NCBI GenBank assembly: GCA_900540885.1
Contig: UQHJ01000006.1
Span: 1-63,919 of the forward strand
DNA length: 63,919 bases
Direction: 5' to 3'
Source: an uncultured Prevotella sp.
GTDB lineage: Bacteria; Bacteroidota; Bacteroidia; Bacteroidales; Bacteroidaceae
Shown here: positions 52,556 through 61,579 of the stretch, one piece after another
Layout: every line of letters starts with the position of its first letter
Position numbering within the stretch: position 1 is the first letter of the stretch
Position numbers and translations under genes: made by a program
Notes under the pieces: model-generated
What the model was told of the DNA's origin: nothing
Databases searched by the model: none
Seen by the model: only the letters and a program-made list of their open reading frames with translations

Positions 52556-53149
52556 TTACTTTTCAAACCATGCGTGAATGGCTGTATCGTAATGACTGCT
52601 CACGCCAAAAGCACGTGTAGCAAACCAACGACGTTCTTCCAATTCGGTTTGTGCACCATTCTTGCTAACGATGTCGAGCAAGGGCTTGTATTCAGCCTTT
52701 GAAGGAACGATTACAACGTCATTAAAGTTTTTAGCTCCTGCACGAATGAGTGAGATGCCGCCTATGTCAATCTTCTCAATAATGTCAGCCTCACTAGCAC
52801 CACTTGCTACTGTTTGCTCAAATGGGTAGAGGTCGACAATTACGAGGTCAATTTCAGGAATCTCGTATTGTGCCATTTGCTTTTGATCCTCTTCTAACTC
52901 ACGGCGTCCCAAGATGCCACCAAAGATTTTGGGGTGAAGTGTTTTCACACGACCACCCAAGATGGAAGGGTAGGTAGTTACGTCTTCTACCTTCTGGCAG
53001 GGATAGCCTAATGATTCAATAAACTTTTGTGTACCACCTGTTGAAAGGAATTGTACTCCTTCTTCATGCAATTTGGCAAGAAGTTCTTCCAATCCATCTT
53101 TATGAAAGACAGACACTAACGCCGTTTTAATTTTCTTTGTTGAGGACAT
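52556..53149 (-). CDS. purH: IMP cyclohydrolase domain only (short PurH)
   Basis: 197 residues that match only the N-terminal MGS-like IMP cyclohydrolase half of the usual 500-residue bifunctional PurH: ALVSVFHKDGLEELLAKL, LSTGGTQKFIESLGYP, VTTYPSILGGRVKTLHPKIF, DLVIVDLYPFEQTV and DIGGISLIRAGAKNF. It stops cleanly at SSHYDTAIHAWFEK, the domain boundary, and the AICAR formyltransferase half is absent from the 53-base gap to mreB. The step FAICAR to IMP can be made here; formylation of AICAR needs another enzyme elsewhere. Heads the mre operon, as in other Bacteroidales. Confidence 0.9.
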   Translation of the reverse strand: MSSTKKIKTALVSVFHKDGLEELLAKLHEEGVQFLSTGGTQKFIESLGYPCQKVEDVTTYPSILGGRVKTLHPKIFGGILGRRELEEDQKQMAQYEIPEIDLVIVDLYPFEQTVASGASEADIIEKIDIGGISLIRAGAKNFNDVVIVPSKAEYKPLLDIVSKNGAQTELEERRWFATRAFGVSSHYDTAIHAWFEK

Positions 53150-53189
53150 ATTGATGATTTATTGTAGTCTTACTAATTGATTTTGGCTA

Positions 53190-53197
53190 CAAAATTA
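53190..53197 (-). promoter_or_regulatory. -7 box for the purH-mre-mrdA-rodA operon
   Basis: Minus-strand TAATTTTG, 41 bases before the purH start codon. It probably serves all genes down to 45741. Confidence 0.6.
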
Positions 53198-53310
53198 CTG
53201 TTTTTTTATATCGTATGCCAAAGTTTTACGCGATAAAATAAAAAAGATGCGCTTTTTTAGTCTTAGTAAAGTAAATACGACTTCATAGGTTTGATGTTAA
53301 CCAAACAAAA

Positions 53311-53352
53311 GAAGAGCAATTAAACACTTTTGAAGCGTTTTATTTGCTCTTC
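53311..53352 (-). terminator. Hairpin terminator after purA
   Basis: GAAGAGCAA pairs with TTGCTCTTC, with inner TTAAAC/GTTTTA pairing; on the minus strand TTTTGTTTGG follows. Confidence 0.7.
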
Positions 53353-53392
53353 TTCGTTATTTAGCTAATCTGCGTATATTTTGACGCGTGCT

Positions 53393-54661
53393 TTATCGAA
53401 TGATAGTAGCTTCACGATCAGGACCTACAGATACAATTTTAATAGGCGTATCGGTAGCCTTTTCGATATAGGCGATATAGTCTGCAAATGCTTTTGGGAA
53501 ATCCTTTTCATTGCGAATAGCCGTGATGTCGGTCTTCCAACCAGGTAATTCTTCATACACAGGCTGCCAACCTTCCGTGTCGTAGGGCATTTCTGTAACG
53601 GTCTCACCATCTTTGGTGTAAGCAACACATACCTTGATCGTATCAAATTCGTCAAGCACGTCGCCCTTCATCATCACAAGGTCAGTCACGCCATTAATCA
53701 TAATCGCATATTTCAATGCAACGAGGTCTAACCAACCGCATCGACGATTACGACCTGTTACTGCACCGTATTCATTGCCTATGTGACGAATAGTATCGCC
53801 CGTTTCGTCAAATAGCTCAACGGGGAACGGTCCACCACCAACACGTGTGCTGTATGCTTTAAAGATACCGAACACGTGGCCAATGCTATTGGGAGCAACG
53901 CCAAGTCCAGTGCAAACGCCACCACTAGTAGTTGATGATGAAGAAACGTAGGGATAGGTGCCGTGGTCGATGTCAAGCAATGAGCCTTGAGCGCCTTCAG
54001 CCAACACATTCTTGCCCGCAGCAAGCGCTTTGTTAATCTCAAATTCCGTATCAGTTAAGTGGAACTTGCGCATATACTCAATGCCTTCCATCCACTTCTT
54101 TTCCTCCTCGGTAATGTCGTAGTCCGTGTAGTGAAGGTCGCGTAGTATTTGTTCGTGGCGAGCTTTTAAAGTCTTATATTTCTCATCAAAGTTGTGTAAA
54201 ATATCACCTACGCGCAATCCAACGCGTGCTGCCTTATCACTATATGTCGGGCCGATCCCTTTGCCTGTTGTACCAACTTTGTTCTTACCCTTTGCCGCTT
54301 CGTATGCACGATCAAGTATGCGATGAGTGGGTAGAATAAGGTGAGCACGACGGCTAATGTGTAATCGCTCTGTAAGTTGATAGCCTGCAGCTTCAAGCTC
54401 GTTAGCTTCAGCCATAAAGAGGTCTGGTGCTATTACACAACCATTACCAATGATGTTAATTTTTTTCTCATCAAAGATGCCTGAAGGAATAGAGCGTAAC
54501 ACAAATTTCTTACCATCGAAAATGATGGTATGTCCTGCATTGCAACCACCTGCAAAGCGTGCTACAACATCATAGCGAGGTGTGAAGTAATCAACAACCT
54601 TGCCTTTACCTTCGTCTCCAAATACGATACCCAACAGGGCATCAACTTTTCCTTTCGTCAT
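53393..54661 (-). CDS. purA: Adenylosuccinate synthetase
   Basis: 422 residues. GTP-binding FGDEGKGKVVDY (the family's usual WGDEGKGK with Trp replaced by Phe), GGCNAGHTIIF with the catalytic His, VGTTGKGIGPTYSDKAAR, EGAQGSLLDIDHGTYPYVSS and TRVGGGPFPVEL. It joins IMP and aspartate with GTP in the first committed step to AMP. Same strand as purH but with its own promoter at 54729 and a terminator between them. Confidence 0.96.
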   Translation of the reverse strand: MTKGKVDALLGIVFGDEGKGKVVDYFTPRYDVVARFAGGCNAGHTIIFDGKKFVLRSIPSGIFDEKKINIIGNGCVIAPDLFMAEANELEAAGYQLTERLHISRRAHLILPTHRILDRAYEAAKGKNKVGTTGKGIGPTYSDKAARVGLRVGDILHNFDEKYKTLKARHEQILRDLHYTDYDITEEEKKWMEGIEYMRKFHLTDTEFEINKALAAGKNVLAEGAQGSLLDIDHGTYPYVSSSSTTSGGVCTGLGVAPNSIGHVFGIFKAYSTRVGGGPFPVELFDETGDTIRHIGNEYGAVTGRNRRCGWLDLVALKYAIMINGVTDLVMMKGDVLDEFDTIKVCVAYTKDGETVTEMPYDTEGWQPVYEELPGWKTDITAIRNEKDFPKAFADYIAYIEKATDTPIKIVSVGPDREATIIR

Positions 54662-54728
54662 GTTATATTAAGGTGATGAATTTCTCTTTTCAAGACTCTG
54701 ACTTATAAATAAGCCTTTATCAACTTTG

Positions 54729-54736
54729 CAAAGGTA
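54729..54736 (-). promoter_or_regulatory. -7 box for purA
   Basis: Minus-strand TACCTTTG followed by C, 68 bases before the start codon. Confidence 0.65.
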
Positions 54737-54875
54737 AAGTATTTTTATGGTATAAGAAAAAAATGAACTTATTTCTTTTTGCATGTAGCGTTTTTTGGCC
54801 TTCCAGAGATAGACGGTGGCTCGGCAATGAAAGCAAAAAAATGCTTTTTTTCTTTTCATTGCTCTCGCCTTGCGC

Positions 54876-54883
54876 TATCTTTG
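54876..54883 (+). promoter_or_regulatory. -7 box for thioesterase-aroB series
   Basis: TATCTTTG followed by C, 20 bases before the ATG at 54903; excludes the in-frame start at 54870. Confidence 0.7.
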
Positions 54884-54902
54884 CAAGCAAAATGATTGTG
54901 TC

Positions 54903-55349
54903 ATGAAAGAAACCGAAGAAAATCAGGCAGAACAGTATTACCATAGTCTGCCTATTCAAATACGCTTTAACGATGTTGACCGCTACGGACATGTAAATAA
55001 TAACTCTTATTTTGCTTATTATGATTTGGGTAAAGAAGAGTATTTGCGCAATGTACTAAAAATGGACTATCGCAACTCTGACGTGGTGCCCGTTATAGCA
55101 AATATTAATGCTGACTTTATATTGCCTATATTTTATGGTGATGAAATTATCATCGAAACGCGCGTGTCGCATATAGGCAAGAAGAGCTTTACGCTGAAGC
55201 AGCGCGCCGTTAATCAAAAGACGGGGAATATTGTGTGTCAGTGTAGCACTGTGATGGTTTGCTTTAATCTGAAAACGCAAACTTCGGCTGAGTTGCCTGA
55301 AGTGTACCGCAAAGCTTTTGTTGAGTTTGAAAGCGGGAAGGAAAACTAA
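54903..55349 (+). CDS. Acyl-CoA thioesterase, 4HBT family
   Basis: 148 residues with a hotdog fold. The active-site region IQIRFNDVDRYGHVNNNSYF contains the conserved Asp and the HVNN motif of 4-hydroxybenzoyl-CoA thioesterase-like enzymes. It hydrolyses an acyl-CoA or acyl-ACP whose identity is not visible. The ATG at 54903 is fixed by the -7 box. First of six plus-strand genes spaced closely up to 60373; aroB follows after 15 bases. Confidence 0.88.
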   Translation: MKETEENQAEQYYHSLPIQIRFNDVDRYGHVNNNSYFAYYDLGKEEYLRNVLKMDYRNSDVVPVIANINADFILPIFYGDEIIIETRVSHIGKKSFTLKQRAVNQKTGNIVCQCSTVMVCFNLKTQTSAELPEVYRKAFVEFESGKEN

Positions 55350-55364
55350 ACTACTCTTTTCTAT

Positions 55365-56411
55365 ATGCAGAAAATAATCTTTTCAAAAAACATAACGGCC
55401 GAGTTGGACGCACTCTGTGATCAACTTGCGGCAGATCGTGTCTTCTTACTAACTGACGTTACGACCGAACAACTTTGTCGTCCATTAGTAAGTGAGTGTA
55501 AGGCATTGCTTCATGCCGAGAGCATTGTAATAGGAGCTACTGACGTAAACAAAACGCTCGATACGCTGTCGCAGGTTTGGACTGCGTTGAGTAGTGGTAA
55601 GGCCTCACGCCAATCGTTGCTCATCAATTTGGGCGGCGGTATGGTTACAGACTTAGGGGGCTTCGCTGCCGCTACGTTCAAGCGTGGCATTCGTTTCGTT
55701 AACATTCCTACCACCTTGCTCGCTATGGTAGATGCTGCAGTGGGCGGTAAGACGGGCATTAACTTTAATGGCCTGAAAAACGAGATAGGAGCATTTAAGG
55801 AAGCGGAAGCCGTAATTATCGACACTGAATTTTTACGCACGCTTGATGATAAGAATTTGCGCTCGGGCTATGCAGAGATGTTGAAGCACTCATTGCTTGA
55901 GAACGAAGCAATGTGGGCAGACCATTTAAAGTTCGATTTGGCACAACCCGATTATGCTCATTTGCAAGAGTTGGTAGCACAAAGCATTCGCTGCAAAGAA
56001 CGCATTGTAACAGAAGATCCTCACGAACATGGCATACGCAAGGCACTTAACTTAGGGCATACCGTGGGGCATGCCTTTGAATCGTTTGCTATGGAGCAAA
56101 ACCGTCCTATCTTACATGGCTACGCAGTGGCATACGGCTTATTGTGCGAACTCTTCTTAAGCGCAGCACACACCCACTTCCCCACCCTACAAATGCGCCA
56201 AACCGTACAATATATTCGTCAGCACTATGGGGCGTTTTCGTTTACGTGTGATGACTATGACCACCTTTACGAACTCATGTTGCATGACAAGAAGAATGTA
56301 GGCGGTGTGATCAACTTCACACTTTTAGGCGGCATTGGCGATATTCGATTAAACCAGCATTTAAGTAAAGAGACGGTATTTGAGAGTTTTGACTTCTTTA
56401 GAGAAGGATAA
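55365..56411 (+). CDS. aroB: 3-dehydroquinate synthase
   Basis: 348 residues. NAD- and metal-binding signatures: LLINLGGGMVTDLGGFAAAT, FVNIPTTLLAMVDAAVGGKT with GINF, SGYAEMLKHSLL, and the metal-ligand LNLGHTVGHAFES and ILHGYAVAYG. Second step of the shikimate pathway for aromatic amino acids. Its stop codon is the first three bases of a solo family C end. Confidence 0.95.
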   Translation: MQKIIFSKNITAELDALCDQLAADRVFLLTDVTTEQLCRPLVSECKALLHAESIVIGATDVNKTLDTLSQVWTALSSGKASRQSLLINLGGGMVTDLGGFAAATFKRGIRFVNIPTTLLAMVDAAVGGKTGINFNGLKNEIGAFKEAEAVIIDTEFLRTLDDKNLRSGYAEMLKHSLLENEAMWADHLKFDLAQPDYAHLQELVAQSIRCKERIVTEDPHEHGIRKALNLGHTVGHAFESFAMEQNRPILHGYAVAYGLLCELFLSAAHTHFPTLQMRQTVQYIRQHYGAFSFTCDDYDHLYELMLHDKKNVGGVINFTLLGGIGDIRLNQHLSKETVFESFDFFREG

Positions 56412-56424
56412 GTAGGTATTCAAA
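56409..56424. repeat. Solo family C end
   Basis: TAAGTAGGTATTCAAA, identical to 8826-8841. It supplies the aroB stop codon and the leader of the next gene. Confidence 0.7.
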
Positions 56425-56426
56425 TT

Positions 56427-57674
56427 ATGTATAAGAAAGTAGCAAGATATGTAGAAGGCGTGCTTTCCTTGTTAGTCATCTTCTTATTATTAATGGCCGC
56501 CACCTTATGGACGGGGCGCATCTTTGGCCGTGAGATAGGTGGCGAAAGATCTTCGGTAGAGGCCAATGGCGGCAATGCATCGTCTAAGGCTGTCGTACCA
56601 ACGTCGCAACAAATCAAGCAATTATCCCTGAGTGAAAACAATGTGCGACTCACACAGCGTGACAGTGCGTCATGGATGGTTGTGGGCGGCAACGGCGAAT
56701 CTCTTGGCGTGATTATAACCACAGCACCTTATACCACAGACGTTAAGGGCTTTGCTGGTCCTACACCTCTTTATATATATGTAAGCAAGGAGGGAACTAT
56801 TAAGCAAATCATTGCAGCCGATAATGCCGACACGCCCGACTTCTTTAACAGAGCTTTCACTTCATTAGCTCCACAATGGCGTGATAAAAGCATGGAACAG
56901 GCGGCAACGCTCAAAGTGGATGCCGTAAGCGGAGCTACCTTTTCGAGCAATGCCATTATAGCCAATGTGCAGCGCACGCTTGCCGCACAAGTGCAGAGCA
57001 AGGCTTCAAGTTCATCGCTTAAGCCTATGATAGGTTGGGGACGAACGATTATGGTAGCCGTCGTATTACTGTTGGGCATCATTATTAGTTTAAAGTGGCG
57101 TGGCCGTAAATGGTTGCGACTCACTCAGTTAGCACTGAATGTCGTAGTGTTGGGCTTCTGGTGTGGTCAGTTTCTCTCGCTCTCGCTCCTGCGCGGTTGG
57201 ATTAGCAATGGACTTGACCCCGTGGCCTACTTGCCCACATTACTCGTGTTAATAGTGGCATTGGTGATGCCTTTCTTCAAACACAAACATCATTATTGCT
57301 CATGGGTATGTCCGTTAGGCAGTCTGCAAACGTTGGCGGCTGAATTGCCATTGCCTAAAGTGCATTGTTCACCAAAGGTGTATCGCATAATGTCGCGCGT
57401 GCGCTTGTATGTGTTTGCCCTGTTAATGCTTTTATTGTGGACCGCGTTTGGGGCGGGTTGTGTGCTTGACTACGAACCATTCACAGCATTCATTGTTACG
57501 GCAGCGGCTCCTACAGTAATGATATTAGCCGCAGCGATTGTCATCGCAAGTTGTTTCGTGCCAAACGTTTGGTGTAAAAGCCTTTGTCCCATGGGCATGG
57601 CGCTTACTTTAGCTGAAGATAGTTCAACGGTAACAGTTCCTTCAAGAATGAATCCTCAAATCAAGTCAAAATAA
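56427..57674 (+). CDS. Membrane FMN-binding and 4Fe-4S electron-transfer protein (NosR/NapH-like)
   Basis: 415 residues. One N-terminal membrane helix, a periplasmic FMN-binding domain ending in DAVSGATFSSNAI (the SGAT threonine is the covalent FMN site in RnfG/NqrC/NosR-type domains, about residue 171), then about five membrane helices with two cytoplasmic cysteine clusters, CSWVCPLG and WCKSLCPMG, in the NapH/NosR style. It lacks the extra C-terminal CxxCxxCxxxCP ferredoxin domain of full NosR. It should pass electrons from the cytoplasm across the membrane to FMN on the outer face. Four bases before an exported nitroreductase. Confidence 0.85.
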   Translation: MYKKVARYVEGVLSLLVIFLLLMAATLWTGRIFGREIGGERSSVEANGGNASSKAVVPTSQQIKQLSLSENNVRLTQRDSASWMVVGGNGESLGVIITTAPYTTDVKGFAGPTPLYIYVSKEGTIKQIIAADNADTPDFFNRAFTSLAPQWRDKSMEQAATLKVDAVSGATFSSNAIIANVQRTLAAQVQSKASSSSLKPMIGWGRTIMVAVVLLLGIIISLKWRGRKWLRLTQLALNVVVLGFWCGQFLSLSLLRGWISNGLDPVAYLPTLLVLIVALVMPFFKHKHHYCSWVCPLGSLQTLAAELPLPKVHCSPKVYRIMSRVRLYVFALLMLLLWTAFGAGCVLDYEPFTAFIVTAAAPTVMILAAAIVIASCFVPNVWCKSLCPMGMALTLAEDSSTVTVPSRMNPQIKSK

Positions 57675-57678
57675 GAAA

Positions 57679-58320
57679 ATGAATAAGTATAAAGTTGTAT
57701 CACTCGTCTTAGTGGTCGCCTTGTTAGCCACGCTGGCTCAGCTCGTAGCCACGCATCGTGCAGCGAGTACGACCGAGCTAAGTCAACAGACGAAGGCCGA
57801 AGTCGTGATGCAAAACATATTACAACGCAAGAGTGTGCGCTCTTATACCGCTGAGCGCGTTGACCGCAGCCAACTCGACACGTTGGTACGTGCCGCTATG
57901 GCAGCACCCACGGGACGCGATATGCGTCCTTGGAAGTTTATCATTGTAGATGACCACGTCACTATGCAATCGCTTGCCAACCAATTGCCCTATGCTAAGA
58001 TGTTGGCAGAGGCTCCTGCAGCGATTGTAGTCTGTGGTGATTTAAGCGTGGTTGACAAAGAAGGCAAGCCTTCTACCAATTGGCCTTTCGATTGCTCTGC
58101 AGCTACCGAAAATCTACTGTTGCAAGCTGAGGCTATGGGCTTAGGAGCCGTATGGACTGCAGCCTATCCTTATGAAGAACGAATGGCGGCCGTCAAGTCG
58201 GCCTTCCACCTTCCCGACCATATCGTCCCATTCAACGTTATTCCCATTGGTCACCCTAAGGGCGAGCCTCAACCTAAAGATAAATACAATAAAGATAACA
58301 TTCACTACAACGGGTGGTAA
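57679..58320 (+). CDS. Exported or membrane-anchored nitroreductase-family protein
   Basis: 213 residues. The first 30 residues form a signal peptide or anchor (YKVVSLVLVVALLATLAQLV). The nitroreductase core follows: RKSVRSYTAERVDRSQLDTL, AAMAAPTGRDMRPWKFIIVD, and GLGAVWTAAYPYEERM near the FMN site, ending in the FNVIPIGHPKGEPQPKDKY signature. Most nitroreductases are cytoplasmic and use NAD(P)H; here the export signal and the tight coupling to the FMN/4Fe-4S membrane protein suggest electrons come through that protein instead. Substrate unknown. Confidence 0.85.
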   Translation: MNKYKVVSLVLVVALLATLAQLVATHRAASTTELSQQTKAEVVMQNILQRKSVRSYTAERVDRSQLDTLVRAAMAAPTGRDMRPWKFIIVDDHVTMQSLANQLPYAKMLAEAPAAIVVCGDLSVVDKEGKPSTNWPFDCSAATENLLLQAEAMGLGAVWTAAYPYEERMAAVKSAFHLPDHIVPFNVIPIGHPKGEPQPKDKYNKDNIHYNGW

Positions 58321-58326
58321 ACCCAT

Positions 58327-58385
58327 TGAGTTAACAAGTTAACAAGTTGACAAGCTAAATTGTTCACTCGTCAACCTGTTAACTC
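58327..58385. repeat. Family F hairpin, copy 3
   Basis: GAGTTAACAAGTTAACAAGT then TGACAAG pairs with complementary CTCGTCAACCTGTTAACTC. It lies between the nitroreductase and EamA genes and may attenuate read-through. Confidence 0.75.
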
Positions 58386-58407
58386 AAAAAACCAAAAACA
58401 CGATACT

Positions 58408-59316
58408 ATGTCAGACAATCAAAAGGCACAACCGTCTAAATCAGTAGCCATAGGTCTTGCAGTAGGCCTTTTAGCCGCCATTTGCTATGGTTTTATTCCA
58501 TTCTTTACATTACCGATAAAGGCAGGAGGCAATGCCGACTTCATGGCAGACCCTACCATACTCTTCTATCGTTTTGGCTTTGCCAGTTTGCTATTAGGCC
58601 TCATTATGATTATACAGCGTAAGAGTTTTAAGGTGACGCGTGGCGAGTTGGTCACGCTTATCTACTTAGCCTTTATCTCAGACGGTTCTGCCCTATTCCT
58701 CATTGATGGTTACAACTATATGTCGAGCGGTGTGGCTACGACGTTACACTTTATGTACCCTGTAGTTACCGCCCTTATCATGATGGTCTTTTATAACGAG
58801 GCGCGTCGCTTTAGCACCATCTTTGCCGTGTGTATGGCAGTAGCAGGCGTGGCCGTATTCTCATGGGATCCTTCAGGACACACGAGCCTTATGGGTGTAA
58901 TCATCGTACTCATCTCAGCCGTTTGTTATGCGCTCTATATCATTCGCGTCAATCGGTCGAGAGCTGCCACAATGGATAGCAGTAAGTTGGTATTCTATGT
59001 CATGTTTATCGGAGCACTCATCTTTGGTGCCGAAGCGCTACGTCAAGGCAACTTCACCGTCATCAGCACTCCCAGTCAGTGGACGCACTTATTGTCGTTA
59101 GCCTTTATTTGTACCTTTGTGACCAACCTAAGTCTTGTATTTAGCGTAAAGCGCATAGGTAGCACCATGGTAGCCGTATTAGGTGCGCTCGAACCCCTCA
59201 CTGCTGTTGTTATCGGTTGTACCATCTTTGGCGAACCCATTACGTGGCAAGTTATCTTAGGCATTTTACTCATCATTCCTGCTGTGGTTATGATTATCTT
59301 AACGCGTCGACGTTGA
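58408..59316 (+). CDS. EamA-family (DMT) transporter
   Basis: 302 residues from the ATG at 58408 (MSDNQKAQPSKSVAIGLAVG); the longer frame crosses the family F hairpin. Ten predicted membrane helices in two EamA repeats, with YMSSGVATTLHFMYPVVTAL in the first and RIGSTMVAVLGALEPLTAVV followed by GEPITWQVILGILLI in the second. Inner-membrane metabolite exporter or importer; substrate not predictable. Followed after 16 bases by the ATP-grasp-like gene. Confidence 0.9.
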   Translation: MSDNQKAQPSKSVAIGLAVGLLAAICYGFIPFFTLPIKAGGNADFMADPTILFYRFGFASLLLGLIMIIQRKSFKVTRGELVTLIYLAFISDGSALFLIDGYNYMSSGVATTLHFMYPVVTALIMMVFYNEARRFSTIFAVCMAVAGVAVFSWDPSGHTSLMGVIIVLISAVCYALYIIRVNRSRAATMDSSKLVFYVMFIGALIFGAEALRQGNFTVISTPSQWTHLLSLAFICTFVTNLSLVFSVKRIGSTMVAVLGALEPLTAVVIGCTIFGEPITWQVILGILLIIPAVVMIILTRRR

Positions 59317-59332
59317 CCCTCTTTTCCTAAAA

Positions 59333-60373
59333 ATGAATCAAGGAGTAACACTTCACATCTTTAATCCCTCACATGATGAGGCGCTTGCAGCCCATTCGCC
59401 TTATTATTACCCCTCTAAGATAGCCCGTCACTTAGCCAATGAGTGGGGGGCTTTACCTATGTTATGGGGCTTAGAGAACGATCTTATATTACTACCAGAC
59501 AAGGCCGTCAAGCCCAATGAAGCAAACTCGAATACTGTTCACTTCATTCGTCAAAGCGACCTTAATGCCCAACTTTGGAACTCAATCTATAGCATTCAAC
59601 CCTGGGGTTGGGATGCCTTACTTGTACATCAGTTGCGCAAAATGGGCGCTCCCGAAAGTTTATTACCAACAGAAGTTCAGTTAGATACGATTCGTCAGCT
59701 CAGCAGTCGCAACTCTACGACATTGCTTTTGCCTCTATTGCGCGCTGCTTTGCTGCGAGAAGGCATTCCGACGATAGGCCAATCCGTTATAGCCACTACA
59801 CTTGACGAGGTGATGTCATTCACTGCTCTTCACCAACGAGTAATGGTGAAGAGCCTATGGTCGTGCAGTGGACGTGGTGTGTTTCAAGTAGGTTTATCGC
59901 CCACCGCATCTGTATTAGGACGCATCAAACGTTTGCTGCGTGAGCAAGGCGGAGTCGAAGTAGAACCTTTATATAATGAATTTAAAAACTTCGCTTTAGA
60001 GTTTGATGCCCTTCCCAATGGACAAGTAAGTTACGTAGGGCTCTCATTATTTACCACTTCTTCTACAGGAGGCTATACAGGCAATCGAGTGGCTCCTCAG
60101 TCTGTGCTTGAGGCTGATCTATCTACTCATTTTCCATATCTATCACAGTTGACAACAATTGCAGAGCAAGTATTGACAGACTATTTACAAGGCCGTTATG
60201 TTGGTCCTTTAGGTATAGATATGATGCTTGTCAATACATCAGAAGACATTAGACTTCATCCATGCATCGAACTTAATTTGCGCCGTACGATGGGCTACGT
60301 AGCATGGTCTGTATCGCAACACATGGAGCGTCCACTACCTGCGTTTGCACGTACTTTATTTCGTGTGGACTAA
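59333..60373 (+). CDS. ATP-grasp-like protein of unknown substrate
   Basis: 346 residues, cytoplasmic. The N-terminal part (LHIFNPSHDEALAAHSPYYY) is a distinctive conserved feature; the rest suggests an ATP-grasp fold: a lysine strand VMVKSLWSCSGRGVF (about 170), EPLYNEFKNFALEF, YTGNRVA, GPLGIDMMLV and the metal-binding CIELNLRRTMGY near residue 320. I recognise it only as a conserved Bacteroidota hypothetical; carboxylate-amine ligase activity is an inference. Last gene of the plus-strand series. Confidence 0.65.
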   Translation: MNQGVTLHIFNPSHDEALAAHSPYYYPSKIARHLANEWGALPMLWGLENDLILLPDKAVKPNEANSNTVHFIRQSDLNAQLWNSIYSIQPWGWDALLVHQLRKMGAPESLLPTEVQLDTIRQLSSRNSTTLLLPLLRAALLREGIPTIGQSVIATTLDEVMSFTALHQRVMVKSLWSCSGRGVFQVGLSPTASVLGRIKRLLREQGGVEVEPLYNEFKNFALEFDALPNGQVSYVGLSLFTTSSTGGYTGNRVAPQSVLEADLSTHFPYLSQLTTIAEQVLTDYLQGRYVGPLGIDMMLVNTSEDIRLHPCIELNLRRTMGYVAWSVSQHMERPLPAFARTLFRVD

Positions 60374-60408
60374 GATTTGATTTCCGTAACGAATTGTACC
60401 TTAAAAAA

Positions 60409-60473
60409 TAAGTCCCAACCAATCTGAAAATATAGGAACTTGAAAATACTTTCTTTGATTGGTCTAGGACTTA
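60409..60473. terminator. Hairpin between convergent genes
   Basis: TAAGTCCCAACCAATC pairs with GATTGGTCTAGGACTTA (two mismatches) across a loop of about 32 bases. A partial CGTAACGAATTGTACC precedes it. Confidence 0.5.
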
Positions 60474-60633
60474 TCGTTGTCTGGCAAGCTAATGTCTATT
60501 CATTCGCTTGCCTTTGTTTTTTCACTACTATATAATCCTCTCTCTTGCATGAAAAAGTGTTTATATCTTTGGTAAATCATGTAGTATCTTTTGTATCTAC
60601 TGCAAGAACGTTATACCCCTCGTACACAAAGAA

Positions 60634-61392
60634 TCAGAGTAGTTCAAAGCGTTCTTTCAATTTGCCGAAATAACGGCGTGAGGCCGAAATGACAATGTGT
60701 TCAAAAGGTGGACATAATCGGCAACGTTGGGTATTATTTTCGACAGCAGCTAAGTAGGTAAGGTTGATTATCACCGTATTGCTAATGCGAGCAAAGATGG
60801 GATGAACCTTGAGTATGTCTTCTGCCGTAAGTCCTTTCTTAAGCATGTGACTTGTTCCATCAGTCAAGGTGAGTTGCCATGAGCGGTGGTCACTGATGTA
60901 GTTGAAGAGTAACATTTCCTCCATGCTTACCAATAGCAGTTCGCTAATTGTTTGCATGGCTATCTTGTGGGGCATGTCTTTAACGATGAGGTGGCGCACC
61001 TTCGTATTGCTCTCCATATCTTGTACGATACGATCGATAATCGTACGCAATTCGCTTTGCTTATAAGGTTTAAGCAGAAAGTCAAAGGCAGACTGACGAA
61101 TGGCGTCCAACATATAGTCCGAAAAGCCAGAATAGAATACGACCTTAAACGTAAAGTTTACCCTTGGTCGAATGGATTGCAAAAACTCCAACCCCGTCTT
61201 GCCTGGTACTTCTACGTCTAAGAACAATACTTCGGGCTGCAATTCAAGCAATGGCAACGTGGCATCAGTATAGTTGGTATAGGTGTACACTTTCTCAAAC
61301 TCTGGCTGACGACGAAGGTCGTTGGCAAGAGTTTCAAGTGCCATGGGTGTATCGTCAACGACGAATGCTGTGAGTCCCTTATTATTACTCAT
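60634..61392 (-). CDS. LytTR-family response regulator
   Basis: 252 residues. Receiver domain with acidic pocket AFVVDDTP and phosphoacceptor in EVLFLDVEVPGKTGLEFL (Asp58 region), the Thr/Ser FYSGFSDYMLDA and KPYK lysine, then a LytTR DNA-binding domain (VSMEEMLLFNYISDHRSWQL, HPIFARISNTVIINLTYLAA). Such regulators usually pair with a 7TM/5TM-type LytS-like kinase; none is encoded next to it. Own promoter at 61427. Confidence 0.92.
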   Translation of the reverse strand: MSNNKGLTAFVVDDTPMALETLANDLRRQPEFEKVYTYTNYTDATLPLLELQPEVLFLDVEVPGKTGLEFLQSIRPRVNFTFKVVFYSGFSDYMLDAIRQSAFDFLLKPYKQSELRTIIDRIVQDMESNTKVRHLIVKDMPHKIAMQTISELLLVSMEEMLLFNYISDHRSWQLTLTDGTSHMLKKGLTAEDILKVHPIFARISNTVIINLTYLAAVENNTQRCRLCPPFEHIVISASRRYFGKLKERFELL

Positions 61393-61426
61393 AGACGTTA
61401 AGGTGAAAGTTTCTTTTTTCTATATG

Positions 61427-61434
61427 CAAAGGTA
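61427..61434 (-). promoter_or_regulatory. -7 box for LytTR regulator
   Basis: Minus-strand TACCTTTG followed by C, 35 bases before the start codon. Confidence 0.65.
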
Positions 61435-61579
61435 CAATGTTTTTTTATTTATATTAGGTACACTTTTTGTCTGGTAAGCATAGGTGGCGCTTTTTGCAGA
61501 TTAAGTGGTAAGATTTAAAGGCTATGTGGTTATTTTTTTATTTTAGAACCGCATTTTTGGGGATTGTGCAAACACAAAA

